Shown: positions 17,756 through 27,754, counted from the first letter of the stretch. The stretch is 40,143 nt of DNA from an uncultured Thiohalocapsa sp. (GCF_913062725.1 NZ_CAJXWY010000039.1:1-40143); one strand, 5' to 3'. Notes: a model not told the origin generated them from the sequence alone. Numbers and translations are program-made.

Positions 17756-19681
17756 TCAGGCGGTGAGCTTCTTCATCCAGGCCAGCAGCCCCGGCTCCGC
17801 CGCCCAGACATCGCGCATGGCCTGGCGGTAGAGCCAGGCCTGGTCATCGCCGCCGGTGACGAAGCCGTTTTGGTGCAGGCGCGGGCGGCGCACGCGCTTG
17901 CGCAGCAAAAACCGCGGCACCCGCGGCAGGCGGTCCACGGCCTCGTGCAGCACCAGCGCGGCGCGCTCCTGGTGACCCAGGCGGTACAGCGCCAGCACTT
18001 CGCCGTAGGCGGTGTCCGCCAGTGCATCGGTGGGGAAGCGCCGCGCCAGCGCCAGAGCCTTCTCATCCTCGCGCACGCGCAGGTAATGATTCATCAATTC
18101 GGCGCGTACGCCATGATTGTCACGCGGATTGAGCGCCAGCAGCAGCTCCGCCAGCGCCACGGCGGGACCGTGCGCCTCGGCATCCGCGTGCTGGCGCCAG
18201 CGTCGGAACAGCAGCCGCAGCGCCGGGCGGTTGCGCGGATCGGTCCACGGCAGCGCCGCCGGCTCGGGCCCCAGGCCGTGGCGCAGGATGGCCTCCGCAC
18301 GCTCGAAGATCGGATCGAGCATGACCCGCGCCACCCAGGGCAGGCTGCTTTCGGGATGGCAGTACAGGGCGGTGGCGACGTCGTCGAGGATGTCCAGGCT
18401 GTCGGCGGCGGCCGGATGGGCCTCCAGGAAGTCGAGCCAGTCGTTGCGCAGCCAAACCTGCTCGTGCTCGCTGTCCGCCAGTAGTGTGGACAGGGGCTTG
18501 GGGGCGGCGAACACCTGGTGCCAGCGTCGCTCCAGATCGGCCAGTGTGCGTGCCGGCGCCAGCGCGCGGCAACGGCCATCGGCGAAGGCGGGGGGCAGCG
18601 GCAACAGCTCCGGATCGAACAGCGGTAGTTGACGGGAGTCGCTGCAGCTCAGCGGATCATCGATGGCCTCGAGACGCAGCGTCGGCAGCGCCCGCCCGGC
18701 GAAGCCCGCGAGCCAGTCGCGCAGGCGCAGCAGCGCCGGGTCCATGGCCGACGCCTGACTCATCATCAGGGCTTGCTGTGGGTCCTCGCGCGCGCGGGCC
18801 AGAAACTCCTGGATGCCGGCGTTGTCGTGGCCGGCGCGGCGCAGCTTGTGCTGCCAGAACTGGGCGCGGGCACGGGCGTGGTCGTCCTGGTGGCGGGCGG
18901 CCAGCAGCGTGATCTCCAGCAATGCGGTGCCGGGGTGATCCGGTCCGTGGCGCTGGGCCTGGGCGAAGGCGTCGGTGGCGTACTCGAAATCGCCGTCGTC
19001 GATGAACATGACGCTCAGGCGCTGCCAGGCGGCGGACTTCAGGCTCGGCGCCGCATCGTCTGTGATGCGCAGCAGGAAGGCCTGTTTCTTCTTCCAGTGG
19101 TCCAGGGCGTCGTAGGCATCGCAGAGGATGTCGAGCGCCGGCTCGAAGGCGTCGTCGAGGTTGGCAAGATCGCCGGCGAACAGCGGCTCGAGCAGCGCCA
19201 CGGCGCGCCCGGGGCGCTCCAGGGCCAGCCAGCGATCCGCCACCTTGGCGAGCAGCGGCTCGGGCACCGCGCCGCTTTGCACCGCGGCCTGCAGCCGGCC
19301 CTCGCCGAGCTGGTCCAGCAGCGGCTCCCAGAGGATCTCCGCCGGCACGTCCGGTACCTCGCCGGCGGCCTGGCAGCAGTCGCCGTAGGCGGCGCCGGAG
19401 CCGCAACGGCAGGGCTCCGCGGGCTCCGGCTCGGCCATGGGGCTTGGGCGGAAGCCGAGATCCGGGCGCGGCATGGCGTTCCAGATGGCCTGGGCCAGGA
19501 GCGCCGACAGGCGACGGGCATCGTCGCCGTCGAGGGCGTCGACGCCGATCAGGGCATCCGGAATCCGCTGCCGGCCCCAGCGCAGAAAGCGCTCGGGGTC
19601 AGGGTCGCGGAGGATGGTGTCGACCGCTTCGCTGAGGAGCTGGTCCATGCTCAAGGGTTCCAACTGCGGGTGCTGTGTCAT
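17756..19681 (-). CDS. SEC-C motif protein with helical repeats
   Basis: Large protein of 641 residues, predicted cytosolic. Near the N-terminus a SEC-C zinc motif is complete at residues 91-103 (CRCGSGAAYGDCC). The rest is helical and Ala/Leu/Arg-rich with TPR-like periodicity (for example AWQRLSVMFIDDGDFEYATDAFAQAQRHG and AELLLALNPRDNHGVRAELMNHYLRVREDEKALALARRF in shorter pieces), fitting a scaffold. SEC-C motifs occur in SecA and in many proteins of unknown role. Start at ATG 19681 (MTQHPQ) after GGGGGAC. The open frame continues over 4 kb further upstream, but that is antisense to the neighbouring STAND gene. Divergent from that gene with a gap of 171 nt. Confidence 0.8.
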   Translation of the reverse strand: MTQHPQLEPLSMDQLLSEAVDTILRDPDPERFLRWGRQRIPDALIGVDALDGDDARRLSALLAQAIWNAMPRPDLGFRPSPMAEPEPAEPCRCGSGAAYGDCCQAAGEVPDVPAEILWEPLLDQLGEGRLQAAVQSGAVPEPLLAKVADRWLALERPGRAVALLEPLFAGDLANLDDAFEPALDILCDAYDALDHWKKKQAFLLRITDDAAPSLKSAAWQRLSVMFIDDGDFEYATDAFAQAQRHGPDHPGTALLEITLLAARHQDDHARARAQFWQHKLRRAGHDNAGIQEFLARAREDPQQALMMSQASAMDPALLRLRDWLAGFAGRALPTLRLEAIDDPLSCSDSRQLPLFDPELLPLPPAFADGRCRALAPARTLADLERRWHQVFAAPKPLSTLLADSEHEQVWLRNDWLDFLEAHPAAADSLDILDDVATALYCHPESSLPWVARVMLDPIFERAEAILRHGLGPEPAALPWTDPRNRPALRLLFRRWRQHADAEAHGPAVALAELLLALNPRDNHGVRAELMNHYLRVREDEKALALARRFPTDALADTAYGEVLALYRLGHQERAALVLHEAVDRLPRVPRFLLRKRVRRPRLHQNGFVTGGDDQAWLYRQAMRDVWAAEPGLLAWMKKLTA

Positions 19682-19852
19682 ACCGTCCCCCGTATGGCTG
19701 GTTTGCCGCCTGGTCGGCCGGTTGTGCCGATTGTACCGCGACGGCCGCGCTCGCTGTCGAGCAGGAGCCACCGGCGGCGCGTGCGGCCATGGCATGGGTA
19801 TGATGGGTCCATGTCCGAGCTCCGCCTGCGCCAGGCCCCCCACGAGCCACCC

Positions 19853-22800
19853 ATGAATCAACGAGCGCGCGATGAGCGCATCCGCATCTTCGTCTCCTCG
19901 CCGGCGGACGTGGAGCACGAGCGCGCGGCGGTCAAGGACATCGTCGAGCGGCTGGGGCGCGAATATCTCCCCTATTTTCGGCTCCAGGCCGTGCTTTGGG
20001 AGGAAGAGGCGCTGACCGCCGACCGCACCTTCCAGGCCGGGCTCACCCAGCCCGAGGACTGTGACATCGTGCTGGTGATCCTGTGGACGCGGCTCGGCTC
20101 GCCGTTGCCGCAGGAGCCCTACCAGGGCATGACCGGCACCGAGTGGGAGTTCATCAACGCCGTCGAGGCGTCCGCGCGCAGCGGCAGTCCGGAGGTTCTG
20201 GTCTACAAAAAGACGGCGCCGCGGCTGGTGGACATCACCGATGCCGCCACCGCCCGCGAGGCGGTCGAGGACCGGCGCCGGCTGGATGCCTTCTTCCAGA
20301 CCCACTTCTTCAACGAAGACAAAAGCTTCCGGCGCGCATTCCGGGTTTTCGACGGCGATGCGGCCTTCCGCGAGCTGGTGGAGACCCAGCTGCGCAAGCT
20401 GCTGAACCGGCGCATCAGCGCCGAGCGCCGCGCCGCCACCGGTCACGGCCACTGGCAGGGCAGCCCCTACCGCGCCGACAGGCCCTTCGAGATCGGCGAC
20501 GAGCGCGTCTTCACCGGCCGCGAGCAGGAGATCCGCGAACTGCTGAGACGCCTGGAGCAGCGCGCCCCGGGCCGCGCCGGCGTGCTTCTGCTGAGCGGGC
20601 CGAGCGGCAGCGGCAAGACCTCGCTGCTGCGCGCCGGGCTGGTGCCGCGGCTCACCCGGCCGTTCTTGTTCGAGCACATCGCCACCGTGCGCTGCGCCCT
20701 GGTGGACCCGATGGGCGACGGCGCGACGCCGCTGGCGGCGCTGGCGGCGCGGCTCTGCGCCGCCGACGTGCTCGGGGCGCCGCTGGCGGGCTTCGGGCTC
20801 GGCGCCGAGGCCATGGCGCGCCTGCTGGCGACGGCGCCGGAGGTGGCGGCACGGCAGCTGGCCAGTGCCCTCGGGCAGCTCGCCCGGGGCGGCGATGCCG
20901 AGGCGCAGGCGCGCCTGGCGGTGATCCTGGACCCGCTGGACCCGGTGCTGCACGACGATGCGGCGGCGCTGGACACCCTGCTGACGGCGGTGCGCGGGCT
21001 CGCCGTGCACCCCGCCATCTGGGCCATCGTCGCACTGCGCAGCGATGCCCTGCCGCGCTTGGTGCCGGCGGCGGGGCGATTGTTGGACCCGGAGCGCACG
21101 CCGGGCGAGCAATGGCTGGCCCTGGAGCCGCCGCCGGCGGCGCGCATCCGCCAGGTGATCGAGATCCCGGCGCGGGTGGCCGGTGTCGAGCTGGACGGCG
21201 TCGGCGAGGGCCGCGGGGTGGTGGAGCATGTGGAGGCGGAGGCCGCCGGTCTGCGCGCCTGGGCGCCGCCGGTGCAGGCGCTGATGGCGGCGGCCTATCA
21301 GCGTGCCGAGGCCGTCGCCGCCGGCACCGGCGAGCTGCGTCTGACGGCGGCGCAGATACAAGCCGCAGGCGGAGTACGCGGCATCGTGCTCGCCCGCGCC
21401 GACGCCGTTTGGGCGGCCCTGGATGCGCCAGCCCGGGCCGCACTGCCGCGCCTGTGCCGGGCACTGATGAGCGTCGATGGCGCCGGCGGCGGCCGCGCCG
21501 AGCCGCGCCGCGGCGACCTGGAGCTGCTGCGCGCGGCGCCGGACTGCCGCCGCCTGGTGGATGCCCTGGTGGACGCGCGGCTGCTGATCGCCGAGGGCAT
21601 CGAAGACCCGGTGCTGCTGACCCGCTGCACAGCGCCGGACCTGCGCCTGTGGACCCTGCTGCGTGGGGTCTGGCGTCAGGGCTGGAGCGAGTGGGGCCAG
21701 CGCTGGCGGCGGCGTCGCCGCGGTAGCACGCCGACGGCGACCGCCAGCAGCGCGAGCGCGCCGCGGCAGACGGCGGCGCCGGATGGCGCCGCGGCGGATG
21801 ACACCGTCGAGACAGCGGCGGCCCCCGGGCAGGCCGCAGCGGCCACCACCGATGCCACGGCGCCGGGTGCGCCATGGGGCGCGCAGTGGCGGGCCCTGCG
21901 TGCGGTGGCGACCTTCGCGCATCCGGCGCTGCTGACGGACTGGGCGCCGGTGCGCGACTGGCTGGCGCAGCCCGCCAACCGCCGCGATCTGGCGCTGCGC
22001 GCGCAGCTGAGCCGACAGGCGCGACTCTACAAGCGCACCGATTGCAACCGCGAGTATCTCTACCGCGAAAGCGGCTACGCCGCGGCCCGTGCCTTCGCCG
22101 ACGCCTATGACGACGAGCTGGAGCCGGCGGAGCATGACTTCCTGGCCGCCTCCGCCGCCAACCTGACGTTCATGCGCCGACGCAACCGGCTGGTGCGCAT
22201 CACGGGACTGGTGCTGGTGGTGCTGTTGCTGGGGGCCGTGCTCGCCGCCGGCCTCGCCTGGCAGGCCTCGCGCACCGCCCGCACCAACCTGCACAAGAGC
22301 CTGCTGAAAGAGGCGGAGCTGCACATCGCCCGCGGCAACACGCCCCGGGCGGTCATCAACGCCATCGATGCCAGCGTGGATCTGCCGGAGCAGTCGGTGC
22401 GCAAGCTGAGCCTGGCCTTCAATGTCAATCGTCTGCTGGCCATGGCGCCGTCGGCGGGACCGGCGCCGGAGAGCGTGCGTATCCCGGGCTTCAACGCCGA
22501 CGGCACCTGGCTGGCGAGCATGACGCCGGACCAGGGGCCGGTGCTCTGGCGGCTGGGCCAGGGGCGGTTCGTCGCCGACCGCGATCTCGGTGCTGAGGAC
22601 TTGGGCGTGCACACCCTGGTGATCGGCGCTGACGAGCAGGTCATCGGCATCGGCACCGACGGCGTTTGGCGGCTGCCGGCCGGGTCGGATGCGCAACCGC
22701 TCTATCCCTGCGGCACCCAGCCCGGCAGCGCCTTCGCCCAGAGCCCGGACCGGCGCCTGCTCGCCCTGGCCGTGCCCGACGATCGGGGCCACGAGGGCAT

Positions 22801-24808
22801 CTGCGTGCTGGATCTGAGCCTGCCCGGCCAGGTGCTGCTGCAGCGCACCCTCGCCGAAGGCGAGCTGCGCGGGCTCACCTTCGGCCCCCGCGGCGAGCGC
22901 CTGCTCACCGCCTCCGCCGCCGGGCGCACCCACATGTTCGACATGGATGCGGGACGCCGGCTGCTGTCGTTGCCGGCGGACGGGCCCCTGGGGCGGCCCT
23001 TCAACATCGCCGTGTTCGACGCCGACGGCGCGCGCATCGCCATCGCCGCCGCCGACGAGCGCGTGCGCCTGTATCGGGCCGACGGCACGCCCGCGGGCGA
23101 GCTGGCGAACAGTGTCATCGGCGGCGCCGAGGTGAAGGTGCACCGCACCTCGGTGCGGGACGTGGCGTTTGCACCGGACGGCGACTTCCTGGTGGCGGTG
23201 GACGATGAGGGACAGGTGGTGCGCTGGTTCATCGGCACCAGCGGCACCAGCGGCACCGGCCCGGCCCGGGCGGTGGTGCTCGGCAGCCACGACCTCAGCG
23301 TCAGCAACGTGGCCATCGCCGCGGCACCGGTGGCCTCCCTCGCCGGCCAGCATCTGGTGCTCACCACCTCCCTCGACCACACCGCCCGACTGTGGAGCCT
23401 GGAGACCGGCAAGCCCGTGGCAGTCCTGGGCCACGACGGTGCCGTCTCCGCCGGCTATTTCCTGGCCGATGGCGGTCGGCTCGCCACCTTCTCCGTGCGC
23501 GACGGCACGGTGCGGTTGTGGAGCGTGGACCCGGTGACCCGCCTCGGCTTCGAGCTGCGCCACCCGGACCACGTTTGGGATCTGGATATGGCCGATGCCC
23601 CGGAGGCACTGGCACCCAATGGCAAGGCGTTGCTGCTGGCCACCGCCGGCTACGACGGCGGCGTGCGCGTCTGGCGCTACGAGCGCACCGCCGAGCGCCC
23701 GGCGCCCACCGCGCTGCGAGCGCTCGCGGCCCATCGCGCACGCGTGCGCCAGGTGCGCTTCGATGCCTCCGGGCGGCTGCTGGCGTCGGCCGCCTACGAC
23801 GGCACCGCGCGGGTGGAAGATCTGGTGACCGAACAGTCCTGCACCCTCAGCGCCGCCGAAGCGCCTGACGGTGCGGTCTACAACGCACTGTTCGGCCCAC
23901 AGTCACGCTGGCTGCTGACCACCTCGAACGACCCGGCGGCGCCGGTGCGGCTGTTCGCGCTGCCCGCCTGCAAGCCGTTGGCAACCGCGCCGGCGCTGCC
24001 CCACGGCGAGGCGGCGGTGGCGGCGGCGGCGGTGCGCGGGCTCGGCGCCGATACGCTGGTGGCCACCGGCGATGATGCCGGCAGCGTCCGGCTGTTCCGG
24101 CGCGATGCCGCCGGCGCCTGGCACACGGGCTGCACGCTGGCCGCCGGCGTCGGCGCCATCGGCGACATCGCCGTCGGCGCCGCCGGCCGGCTTGCGGCCG
24201 TCGCCGGCGCCGACACCCGGGTGGCGCTGCTCGACCTGGACCCCGAGGCCGGCGCGTGCAGTCTGCGCGGCTACCTGGACGGCCATACCGAGCGCGTCTA
24301 CAGCGTCGCCATCGCCCCGGACAGTGCCCAGGTGGTCACAGCATCGCTGGACAAGACCGCCCGGGTCTGGAGCATCGACGGGCGCGCGCTGTCGGTGCTC
24401 GCCGGCCATCAGGACCGCATCTACCGCACCGCATTCAGCCCGGACGGGCGCTGGCTGCTGACGGCGTCCCGCGACGGCAGCATTCGCCTCTGGCGGGCAC
24501 CGCGGGCCGGCCTCAGAGACGGCGCCGAGGCGCCGGTGCAGCAGGACTTCCTGCCCCTGCGCGCCAGTCTCGGCGGCGTGGCCGCGGCGGTGTTCAGCCC
24601 GGACGGGCGCTACATCGCCGGCGCCTACTGGGAGAACGCCGCCATGCTCTGGCGCCTTTGGCGCGACGGCAGCGATGTATCGCGGACCATGCGCCGGCGC
24701 TGGGGCGAGGACCGCGCGGGGCTGGCGCTGATTCGCGAGGCCTACCGCTTCCGCGACGACACGGCCATCGTCAACGCGGCGGCGGCGCGCGAGGATGCCG
24801 CGGATTAG
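19853..24808 (+). CDS. DUF4062 - STAND NTPase - transmembrane - WD40 protein
   Basis: Giant protein of 1651 residues. Domains in order: an N-terminal DUF4062 domain (RIFVSSPADVEHERAAV, then CDIVLVILWTRLG, TIR-like fold) to about residue 150; a STAND-type NTPase with Walker A GPSGSGKT at 249-256 and an unusual Walker B LAVILDPLD around 356-363; a low-complexity Ala/Thr linker; a membrane segment at about 780-803; and a beta-propeller of many WD40 blades (DHTARLWSLETGK, DGTVRLWSVD, DKTARVWSIDG, DGSIRLWRAP) to the end. Such architectures are sensors in bacterial conflict systems: the propeller or repeats sense, the NTPase oligomerises, the N-terminal domain acts. Defence is inference here. The start could also be the in-frame ATG at 19811; TATGAT at 19799-19804 may be the -10. 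Confidence 0.85.
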   Translation: MNQRARDERIRIFVSSPADVEHERAAVKDIVERLGREYLPYFRLQAVLWEEEALTADRTFQAGLTQPEDCDIVLVILWTRLGSPLPQEPYQGMTGTEWEFINAVEASARSGSPEVLVYKKTAPRLVDITDAATAREAVEDRRRLDAFFQTHFFNEDKSFRRAFRVFDGDAAFRELVETQLRKLLNRRISAERRAATGHGHWQGSPYRADRPFEIGDERVFTGREQEIRELLRRLEQRAPGRAGVLLLSGPSGSGKTSLLRAGLVPRLTRPFLFEHIATVRCALVDPMGDGATPLAALAARLCAADVLGAPLAGFGLGAEAMARLLATAPEVAARQLASALGQLARGGDAEAQARLAVILDPLDPVLHDDAAALDTLLTAVRGLAVHPAIWAIVALRSDALPRLVPAAGRLLDPERTPGEQWLALEPPPAARIRQVIEIPARVAGVELDGVGEGRGVVEHVEAEAAGLRAWAPPVQALMAAAYQRAEAVAAGTGELRLTAAQIQAAGGVRGIVLARADAVWAALDAPARAALPRLCRALMSVDGAGGGRAEPRRGDLELLRAAPDCRRLVDALVDARLLIAEGIEDPVLLTRCTAPDLRLWTLLRGVWRQGWSEWGQRWRRRRRGSTPTATASSASAPRQTAAPDGAAADDTVETAAAPGQAAAATTDATAPGAPWGAQWRALRAVATFAHPALLTDWAPVRDWLAQPANRRDLALRAQLSRQARLYKRTDCNREYLYRESGYAAARAFADAYDDELEPAEHDFLAASAANLTFMRRRNRLVRITGLVLVVLLLGAVLAAGLAWQASRTARTNLHKSLLKEAELHIARGNTPRAVINAIDASVDLPEQSVRKLSLAFNVNRLLAMAPSAGPAPESVRIPGFNADGTWLASMTPDQGPVLWRLGQGRFVADRDLGAEDLGVHTLVIGADEQVIGIGTDGVWRLPAGSDAQPLYPCGTQPGSAFAQSPDRRLLALAVPDDRGHEGICVLDLSLPGQVLLQRTLAEGELRGLTFGPRGERLLTASAAGRTHMFDMDAGRRLLSLPADGPLGRPFNIAVFDADGARIAIAAADERVRLYRADGTPAGELANSVIGGAEVKVHRTSVRDVAFAPDGDFLVAVDDEGQVVRWFIGTSGTSGTGPARAVVLGSHDLSVSNVAIAAAPVASLAGQHLVLTTSLDHTARLWSLETGKPVAVLGHDGAVSAGYFLADGGRLATFSVRDGTVRLWSVDPVTRLGFELRHPDHVWDLDMADAPEALAPNGKALLLATAGYDGGVRVWRYERTAERPAPTALRALAAHRARVRQVRFDASGRLLASAAYDGTARVEDLVTEQSCTLSAAEAPDGAVYNALFGPQSRWLLTTSNDPAAPVRLFALPACKPLATAPALPHGEAAVAAAAVRGLGADTLVATGDDAGSVRLFRRDAAGAWHTGCTLAAGVGAIGDIAVGAAGRLAAVAGADTRVALLDLDPEAGACSLRGYLDGHTERVYSVAIAPDSAQVVTASLDKTARVWSIDGRALSVLAGHQDRIYRTAFSPDGRWLLTASRDGSIRLWRAPRAGLRDGAEAPVQQDFLPLRASLGGVAAAVFSPDGRYIAGAYWENAAMLWRLWRDGSDVSRTMRRRWGEDRAGLALIREAYRFRDDTAIVNAAAAREDAAD

Positions 24809-24944
24809 CCCGCCCCCGGCGGCGTGGCGGCCCGCGTGCCCGTGCCCGGGCTCAGCGCAGCAGGATGGGACGTTGCCGGATGCGCCCGAGCCGCCCCGGG
24901 CCTGAGCAGCCGCCGCATCGCCGCCTGCCCATGCCGGCCGGTGT

Positions 24945-26414
24945 TCACAACACCGGCCCCAGCATGGCGACGATGTTGTTCAAAATCCGCCGGCGCCGGC
25001 TCCAGCCGGCCACCTCCGTGGCGGCGATGAGCCGCGAGGCGGCGATGTAGCTGTCCTGGCGCCGACGCACGGCGGCGGTGACCTGCGGACAGTACAACAG
25101 GATGTTGTTCTCGTAATTCAGCTCGAAGCTGCGCCGATCCATGTTGGCGGAGCCGATCAGCGTCACCTCGCCGTCGAGGGTGAGGGACTTGGTGTGCAGC
25201 AGGCCGTCGGGATACTCGAAGATCTGCACACCGGCCTCCAGCAGCTCGGCGTAATAGCTGCGGCTGGCGGCGGCCACCACCCAGCTGTCGTTGCGCGCGG
25301 GAAAGATGATGCGGGTGTCGACGCCGCGATGGGCGCTGGCGCACAGCGCCGCCTGCATGGACTCATCCGGCACATAGTAGGGGGTGGTGATCACCAACTC
25401 GCGGCGGGCGCTGTAGATGAGCTCCTCGAACAGCTGCGGCATGGCGGACCAGCGCACCGTGGGCCCGGTGCCCACCACCTGCGCCGGCACCCCCGGCATC
25501 GCCGTGGGGTCCGGCGGCGGCAGCGGCCGGCGCAGCAGGGCGTCGATACCGTCGTCCGCATGCGGCAGCCAGTCACCGGCGAAGAGATGCTGGTTCTGCC
25601 GTGCGACGGGCCCCTCGAAGCGCATCATGGCATCCACCCAGGGCGCGTATTTGGCTTTGATGCGAAACTCCGGATCGGCGCAGTTCTGGCTGCCGCAATA
25701 GGTGATCCAGTCGTCGATGACAACGATCTTGCGGTGATTGCGCAGGTCGATGCGGCCGGTGAGGGCACGCACCAGCAGATTACCGATGGGCAGGGCGGAT
25801 GCCAGATGCACGCCGGCCGCCGCCATGCGTCGCCAGTGCGCGGAGCGCAGCATGGCTCTAGAGCCCAGGTCGTCCGCCATCGCCCGGCAGGTAACGCCGC
25901 GCCCGGCGGCGCGTATCAGCGCCTCCGCCACCCGCCGGCCATTGTGGTCCGGCAGCCAGATGTAGAACAGCACGTGCACATGATCCCGGGCGCCGTCGAT
26001 GTCTGCCACCAGGGCATCGATGGCCGCGTTGGAGTCCGCCATCAGCGCCGCACGATTGCCGCCGATGGGGGTGAAGCCGCTGATGGACTCGCCGATGCGG
26101 AACAGGTGCTGGTGCCGCTCGGGGATCACCGGGCGCATGCCCGCGGGCGCGTGCGCCGGGTCCAGCTGCAGTGTGGGCAGCTGGGCCTGGGCATGGCGCA
26201 GGCGCTCGGCCCGATGCTGGCCGATATTGACCTCGCCAAACAGCAGGTAGGCGATGATGCCCGCCACCGGCAGGGCGATGACCACCACCACCCAGGCGAT
26301 GCGCGAGGCGGGCTCGCGGTGCGGGCGCAGCAGCACCCGCGCCAGCACGGCCAGCTGGAGCAAAAAATGCGACAGGAATATGAGCGTTGCGATGAGTCCC
26401 GAGTGATCCGCCAC
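24945..26414 (-). CDS. cls: Cardiolipin synthase
   Basis: Membrane phosphatidyltransferase that makes cardiolipin from phosphatidylglycerol. Two N-terminal membrane segments (LIATLIFLSHFLLQLAVLARVLL and AWVVVVIALPVAGIIAYLLF, broken here only for description) precede two phospholipase-D HKD motifs: NHRKIVVIDD (His227, Lys229, Asp234) and HTKSLTLDGE (His407, Lys409, Asp414). The start is taken as GTG at 26414 because GAGG is 8 nt upstream; this gives 489 residues, close to ClsA of E. coli. An ATG at 26516 would add 34 non-conserved residues. Single gene, divergent from the cas operon and convergent with the STAND gene. Confidence 0.93.
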   Translation of the reverse strand: MADHSGLIATLIFLSHFLLQLAVLARVLLRPHREPASRIAWVVVVIALPVAGIIAYLLFGEVNIGQHRAERLRHAQAQLPTLQLDPAHAPAGMRPVIPERHQHLFRIGESISGFTPIGGNRAALMADSNAAIDALVADIDGARDHVHVLFYIWLPDHNGRRVAEALIRAAGRGVTCRAMADDLGSRAMLRSAHWRRMAAAGVHLASALPIGNLLVRALTGRIDLRNHRKIVVIDDWITYCGSQNCADPEFRIKAKYAPWVDAMMRFEGPVARQNQHLFAGDWLPHADDGIDALLRRPLPPPDPTAMPGVPAQVVGTGPTVRWSAMPQLFEELIYSARRELVITTPYYVPDESMQAALCASAHRGVDTRIIFPARNDSWVVAAASRSYYAELLEAGVQIFEYPDGLLHTKSLTLDGEVTLIGSANMDRRSFELNYENNILLYCPQVTAAVRRRQDSYIAASRLIAATEVAGWSRRRRILNNIVAMLGPVL

Positions 26415-26758
26415 GGCCTTATCCTCATCATCGGCGGCCGGCACCGCGGCGGCCTGGACGTGTATTGACAGGGGGATTTGGCGCTCCCGCGTCCGCGGTG
26501 CCGCGGCAGGCCGCATGGGCCTCTGCGACCGGCGCTCACCACAGCGTCACCCTACCGCTTAAGCGCCCACCGTGCCGCATGGATTCCCCGGGACCCCGTC
26601 GGGACGGCGCATCACCGTCGCGCGCAGTTGCGCCGTCATCACCCGCACCATGTCACAGCAGAATTGTGCCGCAAGCTTGCGGGCTGTGCGTGTTCGTGTT
26701 GTGCTCGTGTATCACCAGGCAACCTCGCCATTCCACAGCCCGAGAGTCCCCGTAGCCG
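26415..26758. other. Divergent intergenic region, cls / cas6
   Basis: 344 nt without a gene. It contains a perfect 14-bp palindrome 76 nt before cas6 (listed separately) and GTGT-rich DNA (26684-26710). No convincing -35/-10 pair was found for the cas operon. Confidence 0.6.
26669..26682. promoter_or_regulatory. 14-bp palindrome upstream of cas6
   Basis: CCGCAAGCTTGCGG is a perfect palindrome. The 10-bp core GCAAGCTTGC recurs in the gap after cas6 (27756-27765) and inside cmr3 (34425-34434). Candidate operator of the cas operon; regulator unknown. Confidence 0.4.
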
Positions 26759-27739
26759 ATGTCTTCCATCGTGGCCATCCGCCCGCCGACCTTGCCGCTC
26801 ACGCGGCTGCGCTTTTTGTGCGAAGCACGCGAGCCGATGCATCTGCCGGCTTACACCGGCTCCGCCTGGCGCGGCGTCATCGGCCGCAGCCTGCGCCGCA
26901 GCGTCTGCGTCACCCGCCAGCCCACCTGCGCGGGCTGCCTGCTGCGCACCCAATGCGCCTACTCCACCTTCTTCGAATCCCCGCCGGCCTCGCCTGATAC
27001 CGCGGCGCGCTACAACGCCCTGCCGCACCCGTTCGTGCTCGAGCCGGAGGCGCCCGGCCGCCGCACCGTTGCACCCGGCGAGTCCCTCGCCCTGGGCATG
27101 ACCCTCATCGGCCCGGCGGGCGCCCTCACGCCCTACCTGATCCACGCCATGCAGCAGGCGGGCAACCGCGGGCTGGGGCGCGAGGATGGGCGCTTCCGGC
27201 TGCGGGCGGTGATGCAAGAAACGGCACTCGGCGGCGATCACTGGCAGCCCATCTACAGCGCCGACGACGCCACCCTGCGGCAGGCGGACACCCGCCCCAC
27301 GCCGCCCGGGCCCGCGCCTGCGGCCCTGCGCCTGCGGCTGCACACCCCGCTGCGCCTCAAACGCCAGGGCCGCTTCCTCGGCGCCCGCGACCTGGATGCC
27401 CGGGCCCTGCTCGGCACCCTGGCCACCCGCGTGGCCGTGCTCGCCGAGCTGTACGGCAGCGATGCCGGCGTCTTCGATCGCGCCGCCGCACATGCCGCCA
27501 TCGATCAGGTCACGCTCGCCGCCACAGACCTGCAATGGGTGGAGTGGACGCGCTATTCCTCCCGCCAGCGCACGCACATGCAGTTGGGCGGTGTCATCGG
27601 CACCCTGGACCTCGCGGGCCCCGGCCTGACCGCCCTCTGGCCGTTGCTGGTGCTGGGCCAATGGCTGCACGTGGGCAAGGCCACCAGCTTTGGGCTCGGG
27701 CGCTATCGGCTCGCCGACGCCGGCGCAGCCCGGGCCTGA
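26759..27739 (+). CDS. cas6: Cas6 pre-crRNA processing endoribonuclease
   Basis: RAMP-fold endoribonuclease of 326 residues that cuts the repeat transcript to make crRNAs. The first RAMP half begins with LTRLRFLCEAR and contains YTGSAWRGVIGRSL. A Cys cluster (Cys50, Cys57, Cys60, Cys66) before YSTFFE is typical of the long Cas6 form in type III loci. The C-terminal Gly-rich RAMP loop (HVGKATSFGLGRY, about 305-318) is intact. It is the first gene of the CRISPR locus. The repeats downstream end in ATTAAGAC, the expected 8-nt tag left by Cas6 cleavage. The catalytic His cannot be fixed from sequence alone. Confidence 0.92.
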   Translation: MSSIVAIRPPTLPLTRLRFLCEAREPMHLPAYTGSAWRGVIGRSLRRSVCVTRQPTCAGCLLRTQCAYSTFFESPPASPDTAARYNALPHPFVLEPEAPGRRTVAPGESLALGMTLIGPAGALTPYLIHAMQQAGNRGLGREDGRFRLRAVMQETALGGDHWQPIYSADDATLRQADTRPTPPGPAPAALRLRLHTPLRLKRQGRFLGARDLDARALLGTLATRVAVLAELYGSDAGVFDRAAAHAAIDQVTLAATDLQWVEWTRYSSRQRTHMQLGGVIGTLDLAGPGLTALWPLLVLGQWLHVGKATSFGLGRYRLADAGAARA

Positions 27740-27754
27740 GCGGATGCGGCGCCC

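Noticed and set aside
18629..19810. In-frame upstream extension of the STAND protein on the plus strand
   Set aside because: It is antisense to the SEC-C gene; the recognisable DUF4062 domain begins just after 19853.
19682..23734. Open frame of more than 4 kb on the minus strand, continuous with the SEC-C gene
   Set aside because: It is antisense to the DUF4062-STAND-WD40 gene and has the composition of a GC-rich shadow frame; the SEC-C protein starts at 19681 with a good Shine-Dalgarno.
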